Below the pieces are notes generated by a model. It did no database searches. It saw nothing but the letters and a program-made list of their open reading frames with translations, and was not told the origin of the DNA. The translations under genes were made by a program, and so were the position numbers. Below are positions 35,628-47,075 of a stretch of 64,000 nt of DNA, in pieces. Position 1 is the stretch's first letter, and each line of letters starts with the position of its first letter. The DNA comes from Fomes fomentarius (Eukaryota > Basidiomycota > Agaricomycetes > Polyporales > Polyporaceae): positions 62,001 through 126,000 of the forward strand of contig JABYQN010000017.1 in the NCBI GenBank assembly GCA_022606135.1, given 5' to 3'.

Positions 35628-36331
35628 GTTTCTGCTGCCAAGCAGGTGAGGGTTGTCAGTTCTAAGTAGATCCTCAATTTGACGTGGGCGGCGATAGGTG
35701 AATACAACACACCTGTGCAGACTTTATACCGCTAGTTCAGGGTGATTTGATCGGCCACTCTGGCCACATGGGTGCACCCAGATCCACTCTCTTGTACGTG
35801 GAACCTGCTGTACCGGTGCTGTATACAAAGACATCAGAAGAGCGTATACGTAGCGAGGCGCAGCGGCGGACATGTTCGGGTTGCGTGGGGGATAAGAGCG
35901 CTGGTGCCTGGTGCACAGCTTTTGTTTCGCGTCGAGTTATCTGGGAGCGATATCGTACCTTGTAAAGAGCTGGATGGTGGTGGTGAAGCGCGTTTGTAGA
36001 GATCGCCGGGAAAACACAGACCGTAGAACCCTAACCCTATATGTATATCCTATCTACTCCGCACAGACTTCAACCGGTTCCTACTGATCGATAGCATTCA
36101 CCCGCGTCGACCACCACTGATGCCAGTCACCATATGGACCGCTTATGGGAAGTGGTTTTGACCGTAACACAGCGCCCTATACATGGGCCAAGAGTTCGTG
36201 ATTCATTGTTTATGTTTATATGATATCACATTGGAGAGGCGTGCGAGACACGAAGTAGCCAAGTGCTAGTGGCAGGAGTTGACGGAAATATCGTGATGAT
36301 CAAGGTATCAGAGCTACTATACAACCATGTT
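35628..36331. other. intergenic region between ankyrin and Hsp70-like genes
   Basis: No gene is visible. It should contain the promoter of the minus-strand ankyrin gene and the 3' flank of the Hsp70-like gene. A two-copy ccctaa word at 36027-36040 is too short to be a telomeric tract. Confidence 0.45.
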
Positions 36332-38841
36332 TCAGTCTTCATCATACACCAGCGTAGCGTCGCCACTGTTAGTGCGAGTCAGTTAGAAGTTGGAGTGAGT
36401 GTGGAAACAACGTAGGGAGCAATTGCGACGTACCGTTTCTCTTCGCCCTAAAGGGTATGAGGCAATTATTAGATAGTGCAAGTGGGACGAACACTGAGGG
36501 CGGGCAATACTCACATTCTCGACCCAGCTGACGTAGGCTTCAAGTCTCTGGACCATAGCGGAGGATGATCTTGTACTCCTTCGTTCTGAACTCGTCCGAC
36601 ATGGTCCTAAGTGCGCCCTTGAAAGGAACCGTGGCTACCTCTGATAGGTTTCCGCGTACGAGGCAGAGTCGCTTGAAGTGATCTTCTCATCTTGAGTACT
36701 CCACCCTCTACGAGTTGCAAGGACGACAATATTAGACTCGTACCTGGGTCTGTGATCTGCAGTCGTGGATTCTGGTCATGTCCCGTGTATTTGATGATCG
36801 ACGTCGAGAAATCGTTGAGGGTCCTTGACTTATGATATGAGACGCAGAACTCTTCGGAGAACTCTTCGTTGTCTTTGATGCGGGTGCCCTATGCATGACA
36901 TGTGAGTGGTGCAAGCCGACAGGAGAATTCACAGACTGACTTTCTTGACGATGGTTGAGAAGCCATCCTCGAAACACGGTCCTGCGGGCCCAAACTCCAC
37001 CGAATTCAGATGCAGACGATGTCTCGGATCGAGGGGATTGAAACGTATGTGAACCTGAGTACCAAGAGTCGCTTTCGCAATGCGGTACGATACGTAACGA
37101 TCCAAGTAAAATGATATGGCGCCTTCAGAAACTGCTTTACTCCTGCAACACAGTCGCTTATGAGTATAATTGTACCTGCCGCAAGACAAGGCCATAAGGC
37201 GATCCTGGCGATGACGCTCACATATGTTCTTCCGGTCGATAGAGCAGTAGACCCATCTTGCCGAGGGACTCCTTCAGGTTATCATACAACCACTCATTCG
37301 CAGAGAACCCTCCAATGAGAAATACGCTCTTCACAATATATTGACATTCAGCAAGTCTCGATGTAGAAATGTCCTGCTTACCGCAATGGCACGACCTGGC
37401 GTAGACTGAAACTGTCGTCGGATCGAATTGACGATGGCATCAAGCGATGGCCGGAAGAACGATAACATCTCGTCCCTAATGTAGCCACATCGTGATGAGT
37501 GAGTGAGATTGGCAGCATCGAGACGGTGAAACTAACTGTGTCAAGAGAACGTTCCCCTTTTTGATGTTCAGTGCGGCATCCGCGAGTGTGAGACCGGTAT
37601 TGATGTAAACGCCACGCGTGGATTTGCCGGAGAACAACGGTTTTGCCTTCTTGTCAAAGTTCTCCATCAGCGTCCGGATGGTCTCCGCGCCGTTGAAAAT
37701 GGGAGAGTTCGCAAGCCGTGCTAGAGATATAATATTCTAGCACTGTCAATGCGCTTGTGTGGTATCACCAACCTTTGAGCAGTCTCTCCGCTCGCATGTT
37801 TACGACTGTCGAGCCTTGTATGATACCTAGTCGCATTGGTTAGCGTGGAACGCCCGAAGATTAGCAGGGAGATAACTTACAATCGGGGGCGGAAATCTCT
37901 TCGACTGAGAGTGGGGCGGTCGATTTGATGACGTAGCTGCTGATGTCGACAGTACCTCCTCCAGTGTCAACGACCATGATCCGCTCTTCCGGCTGGGGTT
38001 CAAGGTGCATAAGTATCCTTCGCCGATGATATGGCGGAGACTTACCTTCATGCTTTCGCTTATCGTCCCCTTCTGCAAGCAAAAATGCAGACCCGCTTCG
38101 CCCTCGGTGACAAAATGGATCCTTTTCCGGCCTGGGTCCGTATCGGGGACGAGCTGAGCGAGTACAGCAGCCTCGCGCATCTTGCTCTGTTGCAGGCCTT
38201 CCCAGCCATTTGGGTGAGTGAGCACGAATTCGATATCGTCCTTGACCTCGTCCCAGCGACTCCCTCCAAAGGCGGGATTACTGTGAATGATGTCTTCACT
38301 CGCGCAAGAGAAGAGGAAGCGGAGGAAGTCGGCGAAGACTTGCACGACTGTCTTGCCCTTGGGGAGGGCGGAATGTTCTTTTTGTTTACTTCTTCGTTGT
38401 CGAGATTGTCGGGACGGAGATGCAGCTTGAACCTACACGTAGCTCATCAACCACAGAACGCCGAAAGACTCCACTTATAGCTCCGACATACCATTTTGCT
38501 AGAATCAAATCGTCATACTCGAGTTCCATGCGGGTGTCCTCGGACTCAGCTATTGCACCGCACGAGTGCACTGTTCCGTCAGGCTTGTAGTTCAAGATGG
38601 ATGGGACACGATAGTCCTGTGGAGCGTTGCCTTTTCCTGGGTATCTATCCGACAGTCACTCAGTCCGCAGATACCGCTGAACAGCATTGAACCGTTCAAT
38701 TGCTCACCGCTTGACTGTCTCGATGGTGGGCACTTTGCCTTGCTCGAGAACAGCATAGGACATGCCGGAGAACGTCGTCCCAACATCGATACTCAAGACG
38801 AGCTTCCGCTTCGAGCCCTTATATGCGTGTGGCGTTGTCAT
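36332..38841 (-). CDS. Hsp70-like ATPase, HSPA12 type, copy 1
   Basis: A many-exon gene for a divergent Hsp70-family protein without a canonical substrate-binding domain, the type expanded in basidiomycetes and related to animal HSPA12. The start MTTPHAYKGSKRKLV at 38841 is chosen by alignment with copy 2 (MATLQPFTGSRRKLV). Visible ATPase-fold motifs are LSIDVGTTFSGMSYAVL (phosphate 1), FVTEGEAGLHFCLQ, IMVVDTGGGTVDISSY (phosphate 2) and FLIGGFSANEWLYD (adenosine). Middle exons carry ETIRTLMENFDKKAKPLF and NPIF-type text, and the end reads LVYDED. All motifs are intact. The gene is head to head with the coiled-coil gene at 39223, 381 bp apart. Substrates and partners of this subfamily in fungi are unknown to me. 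Confidence 0.88.
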
Positions 38842-39222
38842 TGTGTTGGATTCCAATGGGTATAGCAGGGAGCGAAGGGTGTAGATGGAACGGGGCAACG
38901 CGCGCTTTAACGCTTTTCGGAGCGATTGCAAATAGGGTTCGTGCATGTTCAGTGCGTGTTCTGCGGTAGTCGCCGAAGTACTTCGACGATCTTGTATGAA
39001 AGCTTGGAGCGTATTAGAAGCTACATGCGGAAGGGTCCAAGATTCTTCTGTGAAAGAGGAAGACTTCATCGATGCAACATGGTAAACGGCTGGGGATCCG
39101 CGAATTCTGTGGATTAGGGTGAGCCACGGTACAGAGTCACAAGGAGAACAGAGAGTTTGCGACTGCTACCTTGCTTCTGACCACCGTTAACCGGTCTCTG
39201 GTTAACAATATCCTTCGGCATC
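38842..39222. promoter_or_regulatory. bidirectional promoter, Hsp70-like / coiled-coil pair 1
   Basis: These 381 bp separate the ATG of the minus-strand Hsp70-like gene (38841) from that of the plus-strand coiled-coil gene (39223), so both promoters must lie here. The second pair at 59518-59892 has 375 bp. I could not identify a clear heat-shock element; several TTC and GAA words occur near 39035-39060 but with irregular spacing. Confidence 0.6.
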
Positions 39223-40962
39223 ATGAGTCAACAACCTCGAGCCTTTCAGAAGTGCGGTTTCTCCCATCCTCTGAGTCAATTGCGATACCTTGATAGATCA
39301 CTCCTGGGGTTCATAGCACAAACGGGACGACCACCAATCATGAAGAGCAAATCAGGAAGTTGAAACTCGCGTTGGCAAGGTCGGAAGAGAATGCAAAGTC
39401 GTCAGAAGAGCAGGCGAGGGAGGCGCTGAAGCAGTGGAAGCAGTATTGCGAGGGTATCATTCGGGAAAGGAACCAGCTCGGTACACGCGTTGCCGGGCTA
39501 GAAGCTAAACTGAAGGAAACAACTCAATCGTCCACCCAGATTATAGAACAGACACAGGCGAATGCGAAAAACTGGGAGGCATACTACTGGAGGGTCGCCG
39601 GAGAAAGAGATCAGCTCCGAAAGACGAACACTAGACAATTGACAGCTGAAGCGGCAAGTTACAAGCTGCAAGTCCAACAGCTACAAGGCGACCTCGCCTG
39701 CGCCACGAAGAAACGGCAGGACATGGGCGATCTCCTCCAGAGACGAAACGCCGAGCTACGGGACGCCGAAGCGTACCTGACTCTCATCGACGACGTTGCG
39801 GATAGCGAGGTCGCCCAGATCGTCGAACACCTCAATGGCCAGATCTTCCAGTCCGCGGCAATTATCTCCGACGCTCCCGAGTTCTCCTACCACCGCAGGC
39901 CCGATGCCAAGGCTGCGGACGCCGCTCGAGCCAGGCTTGAACAGTCTTCTTGCCTCGGATCCAACCTGCTCGCGTCCCTCCGTAGGACAGCGCTCGAGCA
40001 GGATTCCGTGCTGGTACAGCTGGCTCTGCAGGCGGGAATGGTAGAGTATACGCGGCGTCTGGGGAATCGTTGGGACATCAGCTCGATGAAGAACCTGGAT
40101 GCGATCGGAGATGTATACCGGAAGATGCGGGAGACAGGTACGTCCCTCATCACGTCCCATAACTCTCCACTGAACACGTTTCAGAACCCCAAGCCGTCGC
40201 CGGAAGGTGGCGAATCCTCTGTCGCACGTACACCAAGCTCCTGCGTGGAAGGGCCGAAGACTCAACCCGCACCTTGTTCGACGCGCTGTCCTCTATGGTC
40301 ACAGACATCCTCATTGTCTGTGGCGCAGCGGGGACTCGGGAGAAGTTGCTGGAGATGGTTGCCCGGGAGTACGAGAGCGAACTACAGAGCGTCTTGAAAC
40401 TTGCCCTCCAGTTCCAGCGCACGGCGGGTGAGCGTGTCGTCTCTTCCGACTTCACCATCCTTGCAGCCAAGCCGGGCGCCGCGTTCGATTCAGCGCAGAT
40501 GGAGGATGCGCGGGCCACTACGGGCGCAGCCGCTACGCCACCTTCTACGAACGAAGTCCTCTGTACGACCGAGTTGGGCTTAGTGATGGAGAAGACGGTC
40601 GGCGAACCAAGACGTAGTAACGAGCCGCAAGCAACGGGCATCCAATCGACGGTGCTGAAGAGATGCAAGGTGGTATTAGCGGAGAAGCTTGACAATCAGA
40701 GCATAGATAATGGCGAAAGCAAGCACCGCAGTACGTTCCGACCATACTAGAAAGCTACAGTACTGACAAATTGAAGGTGCAGATGCATCCGACATCGGCT
40801 CTGAGTGGCCACAGGACATTGTAGGCGACGCCAACGAGCATGTTCCCGTCTTTGAGACCATGGTGAGTGATTTAACTGTCTATCAAATCGAATTGCGCCT
40901 CACCTACAATCCCGAAGGACGATTTATATCTATATCCCGATGCCGGGAACCTGCTCAGATAG
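39223..40962 (+). CDS. coiled-coil family protein, member 2
   Basis: Exons 39223-39251, 39317-40137, 40185-40730, 40783-40862 and 40918-40962 join in phase to 506 residues. The first exon encodes only MSQQPRAFQ; the long open frame in exon 2 has no ATG of its own, so this short exon is needed. Residues about 25-145 are coiled coil (RKLKLALARSEENAK, QLGTRVAGLEAKLKE). Then come DAEAYLTLIDDVADSEVAQ, LVQLALQAGMVEYTRRLG, the conserved intron, AVAGRWRILCRTYTKLLRG, DALSSMVTDILIVCGAAGT, LALQFQRTAGERVVSSDF, EVLCTTELGLV and CKVVLAE. Two short tail exons give ASDIGSEWPQ and DDLYLYPDAG. It is closest to the member at 55.4 kb. No enzyme motif is seen. The divergent Hsp70-like neighbour suggests co-expression (inference). 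Confidence 0.8.
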
Positions 40963-42400
40963 CGTTAGCAATTTGCGGGTCCCTGGCTGTCCTCGTCAAT
41001 GTGGCCCAGTGGCGAAGTTCGCGCTCAACATTTGGTACCAGAAGTTCAGATATAGTTAACGTGAGATTCGAGTGTCGTATCTACTACCATGAATCATCAG
41101 TACTGTCTTTCCTACCGCAAACGATCCCGGGACCTTTTGGGACATACGTACCAGTGATCGACCAGATGCTGACCATGCACAGTGGCCAACTTTCGGTTCA
41201 GACCAGACTGACTCAGACCAGTGCAGCCGCATGGCCCTTGCGGCCCGGAGGTGCCATGGGCGTCTCAATTGCCATTCCAGAGAAATTTGCTACCAGTGAT
41301 CACGACACTGCCATTATCCAGCTCGAGAAATACCTTCTTCGTAGTACTCCACTTCATCGTAAAAATCGCGGTAAAACGAAAATTGGCTTCATCTAAGACA
41401 ATCCACAAACAAATTTGACAGTCAACTCCAGCGAGCCCTTGGCCGTTCAACGTTGTGCAGACAGCTTGAAGATATCTGCGCACAAAGGGAGACCCATGGG
41501 TAAATGTCATGGAATACGGGTGCGTGATGACTCAGACCGTTGATGTGCGGGCTGCATCTCTCCTGACCATTGCCAAAGAAGGTTTCTTCCTAATGATCCT
41601 CCCCGGACGCTGTCATCTTCCTCTGCCATGTTTTTGCTGGTATGGGATCACTTACCATGTAGGATGCTTCATCTCAGGAGATTGCGGACGCAGCATTCTA
41701 GACCTTGTGACGCGGCCTTAGGAGCCTGAGGTTGTCCTTGCGGACTGCACATGTTCGACGGGCCTCATGTAGATTCCTGTCAATCGATTCCTCGACTCTC
41801 TACATCATAGTCTGGGCATCCTGTCAAGTGTTCTGGATTGCGCTTATATGCTAAGTTGGGCCTTGGTTTGCGTCTTGGTTCCAGACTCCCCGAGTACCCT
41901 GATGGAATTGATTCTGCAGCATCTGAGTGACAGGTGGTACACCGCCATTTCCCTCGTCACCAACATCCGGCAACTAATTCTCATTCACTCGCAGGCCTAA
42001 TGATAGCAAACCCTCGATCACGGCTCGCGTACAGATTTTGCCGTTCTCGAATCTCCTATGTTTGACGATGCGAATGTGCCCAATGCACAGCCCATAAACA
42101 CGGGTTGATCGTCTTCAGCGCCTTGACCTACCGCAGCACCATTACCGAAGGGAAACTTTATTTTGTGCTGGCCTTCGGCTTCTTGAGACGTGAGTCAGTC
42201 GGGAGGTTCTTGACTACCTGCCGGATCTGGACCTACGATTTCCACGAACAAGTCTGCGCCCAAACCTTGTATGCACTGCGGCAGTGGCACGCGCCCTTCC
42301 CTTCTTCTGCATCCTGCGCGACCTTTCTCTGTACCCTCATGTGCGCGAAGGCCGTTCCTACTAAGCTCAGTTCCTCCGCTTCGATTGCTGGTGAAGGACG
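40963..42400. other. intergenic region with possible fragments
   Basis: No complete gene is supported. Open frames near 42105-42491 may include the unassigned 5' exon of the PARP gene. The motif ctaccgcagcac at 42128-42139 also occurs upstream of two coiled-coil genes. Confidence 0.35.
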
Positions 42401-42536
42401 TGCACGATTAGCTCAAGACACAGCTCAAGCTCACTCTGGACTCTCTCGCACGCGCCGTACGGACCGGAGTGGTCTTTACGTGCAAGGTTAGAACCCTTCT
42501 GTACAATTGACATCCCGAACGTGACAACCCCTCTAG

Positions 42537-45500
42537 CTGTGGCCCTGCTGAACGACGAGACACTTGAATGCACTATCTGTTACGGGAGAGGACACGTTCT
42601 TGCCCGCCTCACGTTCAACATCTCTGGTAAGCAGGTCTCCTCTTTTCCCCTCGCGTGGCAATATCGTTATTGACCCTATAGTTCTCTAGATCCATCACGA
42701 TATCCTTTGCACCATGCCTTCACGGGCACGTACAATTTGACGGGATATGCGCGCAAGCTTTCCCGGCTTCTACAGAATACCTTACAGACTCCGAGTCCCA
42801 TCACAGTACAAGAGTTGCTGTCCGAGCTTCGATCAAGCCTGGCCGGACTTCCCTGGCCGACAATCCGTCAGGGAACGGAAACCCCACCTAAGAACGATAC
42901 GCGTAGCGTTGCTTCAGATGTCTCAAGCGCTACCACATGCGTCGACAAGGACGATGACGTCCAGAGCGCCGTAAAGTTTGAATGGAACATCTTACGGTGG
43001 TATGCTACTTACTTGCTTTGGACGTAATCCGCACTGATACACAATATGTAGCCACTTTCATGAAGCCATCCGAGCGGGCTGTCGTCCAGGTTATGTTGCG
43101 TCTGGTCCTGTAGTCTCGATGTCTCTCCCGGTCGCATCCTTACTCGGATCGCTCCCGACACGCTCTCTTCTGGCCTGGGACAGGAAGCTGTTCTCGGAGA
43201 GACATCACATCACAGTGCTGGTTACCAGCGTCGATGGGATGTACCCCTCACTCAAGTTGGATGGATCTCACAGGACATTCGAACCGCCCCGGTTCCGAGT
43301 TGGCGTCACTGCGAGGTACAAGCCTTCTGTAGTTATATCCGGCGATAGTACGACAAACTTCAACACCTTCGACGATTATCCGGACCTTCAGCCGTTCGAT
43401 ATGACGGCGGTGTTGGAGGACCTTCTGAACGGTGATTTCATGAGTATCCTGCAACTGCGCATCAAGTACCAGCTCAGCTGGGCTGGCGCGGAGCTGTTGC
43501 ATTTCCAACTTGGGCAGCTACTACCCTCATCAACATCACCGTTTGTCGCCTCCATCTTGGAAAGCTTATATGCGGTGAGTGACAATCCTGAGGCTGTGGA
43601 TTCGACCGTTTCTAACAATTTCTGGTAGCACATCGCCTATGCAGAAGAGGAAGAAGCCTGCATCATGGCCCCATGCCAGATACCATTGGATTCATCGGTC
43701 ATGCAGAACATACTCCACCAGCAAGATATCAACCTTCCCCTCATTGCGTTCATATATGTCTTCCGTCGGTTGATGGTATGTTCTTCAAAATAGGCCTCGC
43801 TGTTCCACTGATGGCCATCAACGCCCGCAGTTAGACGGCCGTTTCTGCCTAATATGCCATAAGCCGCTCTCAAGGGGCCTCGAAGTCTCCCAACAATACA
43901 TGTGTGACCCCCTTACGTGTCAATATCAATTCTATCATGGGCATCGAGGCCCGTCACTGGAGGTGCAGCATGTTCTTCATGACCCCTATGAGCGTTGAGG
44001 AGCTGAAACTTGCTCGCAGTACGAAATTTGCTCAAATCCAGAGACAGTTGACCTCCTCGTCTCTTTGGCGTATAACGCCGCAACCGTTATGGCACTAGAT
44101 CCTAGGCCAACAGGTCTAGGCCTTTGTGTTCCGAGGATGGACCCCAGTAGTGGGGTATTTCAAATGCGAAGCTTCGACGAGCTCTCAATACCCGAGGTAT
44201 AGAGGACGAATCTCAGCATAGCCTATGTGTCTTCTGACCAGCATATGGATGTCAGATGTGTATAGTAGTCAAGGATTTGATCGCATTACTACCCCCGGTA
44301 AGTACTGCCCATACTTCCCTACCTACATCGCCGACTACTATCTTGTTATCGCACTTGGTGTAGATCAGCGCAATGAAGACATACCTTGAGAATAGCCCCG
44401 CCGGCGCTCATACATTTTTCCGATTACGCGACATGGAACCGTCTATCCCAACAGCTGCGTGGACAGTGTTGCGCTGGTGCATCGCCTCTTGCCGGATGCG
44501 TATCGAGAAACTGCATTGCCATGATGAGATGGTCCAGAATATCGGTTCGTAGTCCGATTTGGTCTTGATGTTGGTCTATCCGATTCTGACTCAATCGCCG
44601 TACCAGGACCAGAATGGCGGCAGTTCAGGATCACACTGGGAAATCCAGAAGCTGAATTTCGATTTCAGCAAGAAGTGCAGCAGGCTCAGATGATGAACCA
44701 TAATGCCGTGACATACCCTTCTCTCTACGTGAGTGCCTTGTGAAGATAACCTGTGAGCCTAACTGAGTTCTTGGGAATAGGCTTTCCATGGTTCCCCACT
44801 CGACAGCTGGCATTCCGTACGTACTCTCGTGGTTAACTATTGGTATTACTAGTAGCGGTTCCATAACCTATCCTCCTTTGTAGATCTTACGCTATGGACT
44901 GAGATACGATACCATTCGACACGGACGACGGTACGGCCATGGTATGTGCTCGGCTTGTAATTTGCTGCTCGTTCCCCTGATTTGATATGACAGGTATATA
45001 TCTCGCGAAAGAGGCGTCTATCGCTGCGGGCTATGCGAAGTATGCGCACCCTATGTTTCAATGGTCGAATAGCGCATACACGATCCAACAATGCATGACC
45101 CTTGCGGAGGTCGTGAACCAGCCCAGTCAGTTCGTCTATGAGTTCTCGACACACGGCGGGAAGCAGTCGCATGTTGCACGCAACACATTCGTCGTGGGCG
45201 CGACGGAATGGGTCATGTGGTAGGTGCATGTCCCATTTATACAATCCCGCTTCTCGAATATTCACTATTATCCTATAGCCGTTACCTCTTCGTGAAGAGT
45301 ACGCCGTTTATGCCATCGGGTCAGGAATCAAGTACCTTTGGGGTGCCAGACTCCGTCGACTCCCTTATGGCTTTCCCGATGGCTCTTGGCGTACGCTGGG
45401 ACCCTATGCATCCACCGACTATGCTCAACAGACTTGTGGTAATCCCGGATCATCCTCAGAGGCTTTCCATTGCGGTGAAGGTATGGCGGGCGGCGTTCAC

Positions 45501-45591
45501 CGGAGAGGAGTATGATGAAGTCGATCGACATATACTGACAGGGAGAGACAGTGCTTTTGTTGATGCTGGGATCGAGCTGCTCTGGAAATAG
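42537..45591 (+). CDS. RWD-PARP protein lacking the E2 domain (5' end unresolved)
   Basis: A multi-exon paralogue of the gene at 47.1 kb. The first secure exon (from 42537) encodes an RWD-like segment, LLNDETLECTICYGRGHV and FNISDPSRYPLHHAF. Later exons give SLLGSLPTRSLLAWDRKLF, FMSILQLRIKYQLSWAGAE, a Cys-rich FCLICHKPLSRG and QYMCDPLTCQYQFYHG, and then the PARP catalytic core: AFHGSP (His of the triad), LRYGLRYDTIRHGR, YGHGIYLAKEASIAAGYA (Tyr) and VGATEWVMCRYLFV (Glu in TEWV). Exons join in frame where checked, so it looks intact. After the PARP core a different C-terminus runs to 45591 with no ubiquitin-conjugating domain. The start lies upstream, perhaps near 42100-42490. It should transfer ADP-ribose from NAD+ if active. 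Confidence 0.75.
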
Positions 45592-47075
45592 TCGATTCAT
45601 TGTTGTATTATGGTGATGCTCACGGTGAACCTGTATGTTGGCATGTGGCGGTTGTATGTCTGTTACTACAGCTGTTTGCAAAGTTGGTGGCCGCTCAACT
45701 GTGAGTGACGCGAGTGCACTTTCGACACGAAAAAAATCAGAAAGATCGAAACCCCGTTTGTGTCCTTGCTGTTGCTGTAAGACCAATCATATACACTGCT
45801 ACAAGCCTCACGAACACACCTGCACCTTCTGAATCTGCATAGATACTCGATCTTGTAAGTTGAATGAACCAGATCACCCATGGACAATCCCCAAAGTTCT
45901 GGGTACGCGAACTGTCTTCTTTGCCCCTGAGCCTCGCTACCACATTTTTCTACACCTGCAGTACCCTCTATGTGCAGTTTCATGCCATCAACGAGTGGTC
46001 TCGGGTTTGCAATGTCCTACTCAAAGATGTAGAGCCTTAGCGCCCGATGACATGGCTACTCAGCGGGCCGAGAAGTCGATGTTTACACCATTGGTGACGC
46101 ATAGAGCTCTATGAAGCTGGGTCGGAATACTCACTCGACATCTGAGAAAACACTACTGGCGATCTGAGGCAAGAACACAGTAACCTCTCGCACACATTTT
46201 CGAATTTCGTGTGCAAAGTGCAGTTGGGCGCTCGGCCACGAAAAATGCAACTGAATACGGCGAGTGTGGACGCTCCCGAGACCCGCTAGATACCACGGAC
46301 TCGAGAGGAAAGGGAGGGTGGTTTCGAGCTGATGATACGGCGAGGGCGAGGCACGCCCGAGACAAGATGGGGGGAGAATGTGCCAGCTCGAAACTGAGGA
46401 CCTAAGTCCCAGCTTGAGTGGCATATGTATTGATATGCATAGGGGAGCAATACAACCTAGATAAGCATAGTAAGAGTCGGAGTTTGAAAACTTATTGACA
46501 AGACTGTTATCGACATAGGGATCGCTACTAAGACGCAATAACGATCGATACTAATGGGCATAGAGATCGGTATGAAGGTACATAACAATCGGAACTAACA
46601 GATTCCTCATGTGTGTTTATTACTGACTAGCTGTTATAGATCGACTGTTATTACATGGAGTAATAGTAAGCAACAGCAACTAAACGACGGGCGCTCCTGT
46701 CGCCAAAACTTGAACTTGCGTGGAACAACTTGTTCCTTCATTCCACAATCATTCCATACGTCTTCACCTATTCAACTCTCAGCATTTAACCATCAGTACC
46801 TGCGCGCCGTGAATAGACCCAAAAACACCCGGGCAAAACGAATAGCACAAATCATCAAAGAAAGCACTCAAGTCCCTTGCTCAAATCCACCGATTTCTGG
46901 TATCGTCAAGAGCCCCTACTTTTGCGCTTTGAACGCACAGACACATAAAGATTGCTCCGTGACGTATATTCGAAGACCTCACACGGTCGCGGACTTCATC
47001 ACCACACGCAGCACATAGCTGCGGCAAGCCACGAGTTCTTGAGTCACCGACGTCTCTCTTCCACCATCACTATCC
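45592..47075. other. intergenic region with a degenerate 22-bp repeat
   Basis: No gene is visible. At about 46521-46600 a word of the type atcgntactaa recurs at 46521, 46544, 46566 and 46588, a spacing of 22-23 bp, some 480-550 bp before the next gene. Open frames here show no family resemblance. Confidence 0.45.

Noticed and set aside
36027..36040. Telomere-like aaccctaaccctat
   Set aside because: Only two copies of ccctaa, well inside a gene-rich region; too short to be an interstitial telomere.
38842..39222. Heat-shock elements in the shared promoter of pair 1
   Set aside because: TTC and GAA words are present near 39035-39060 but spacing does not fit the nTTCnnGAAn pattern, so no site is claimed.
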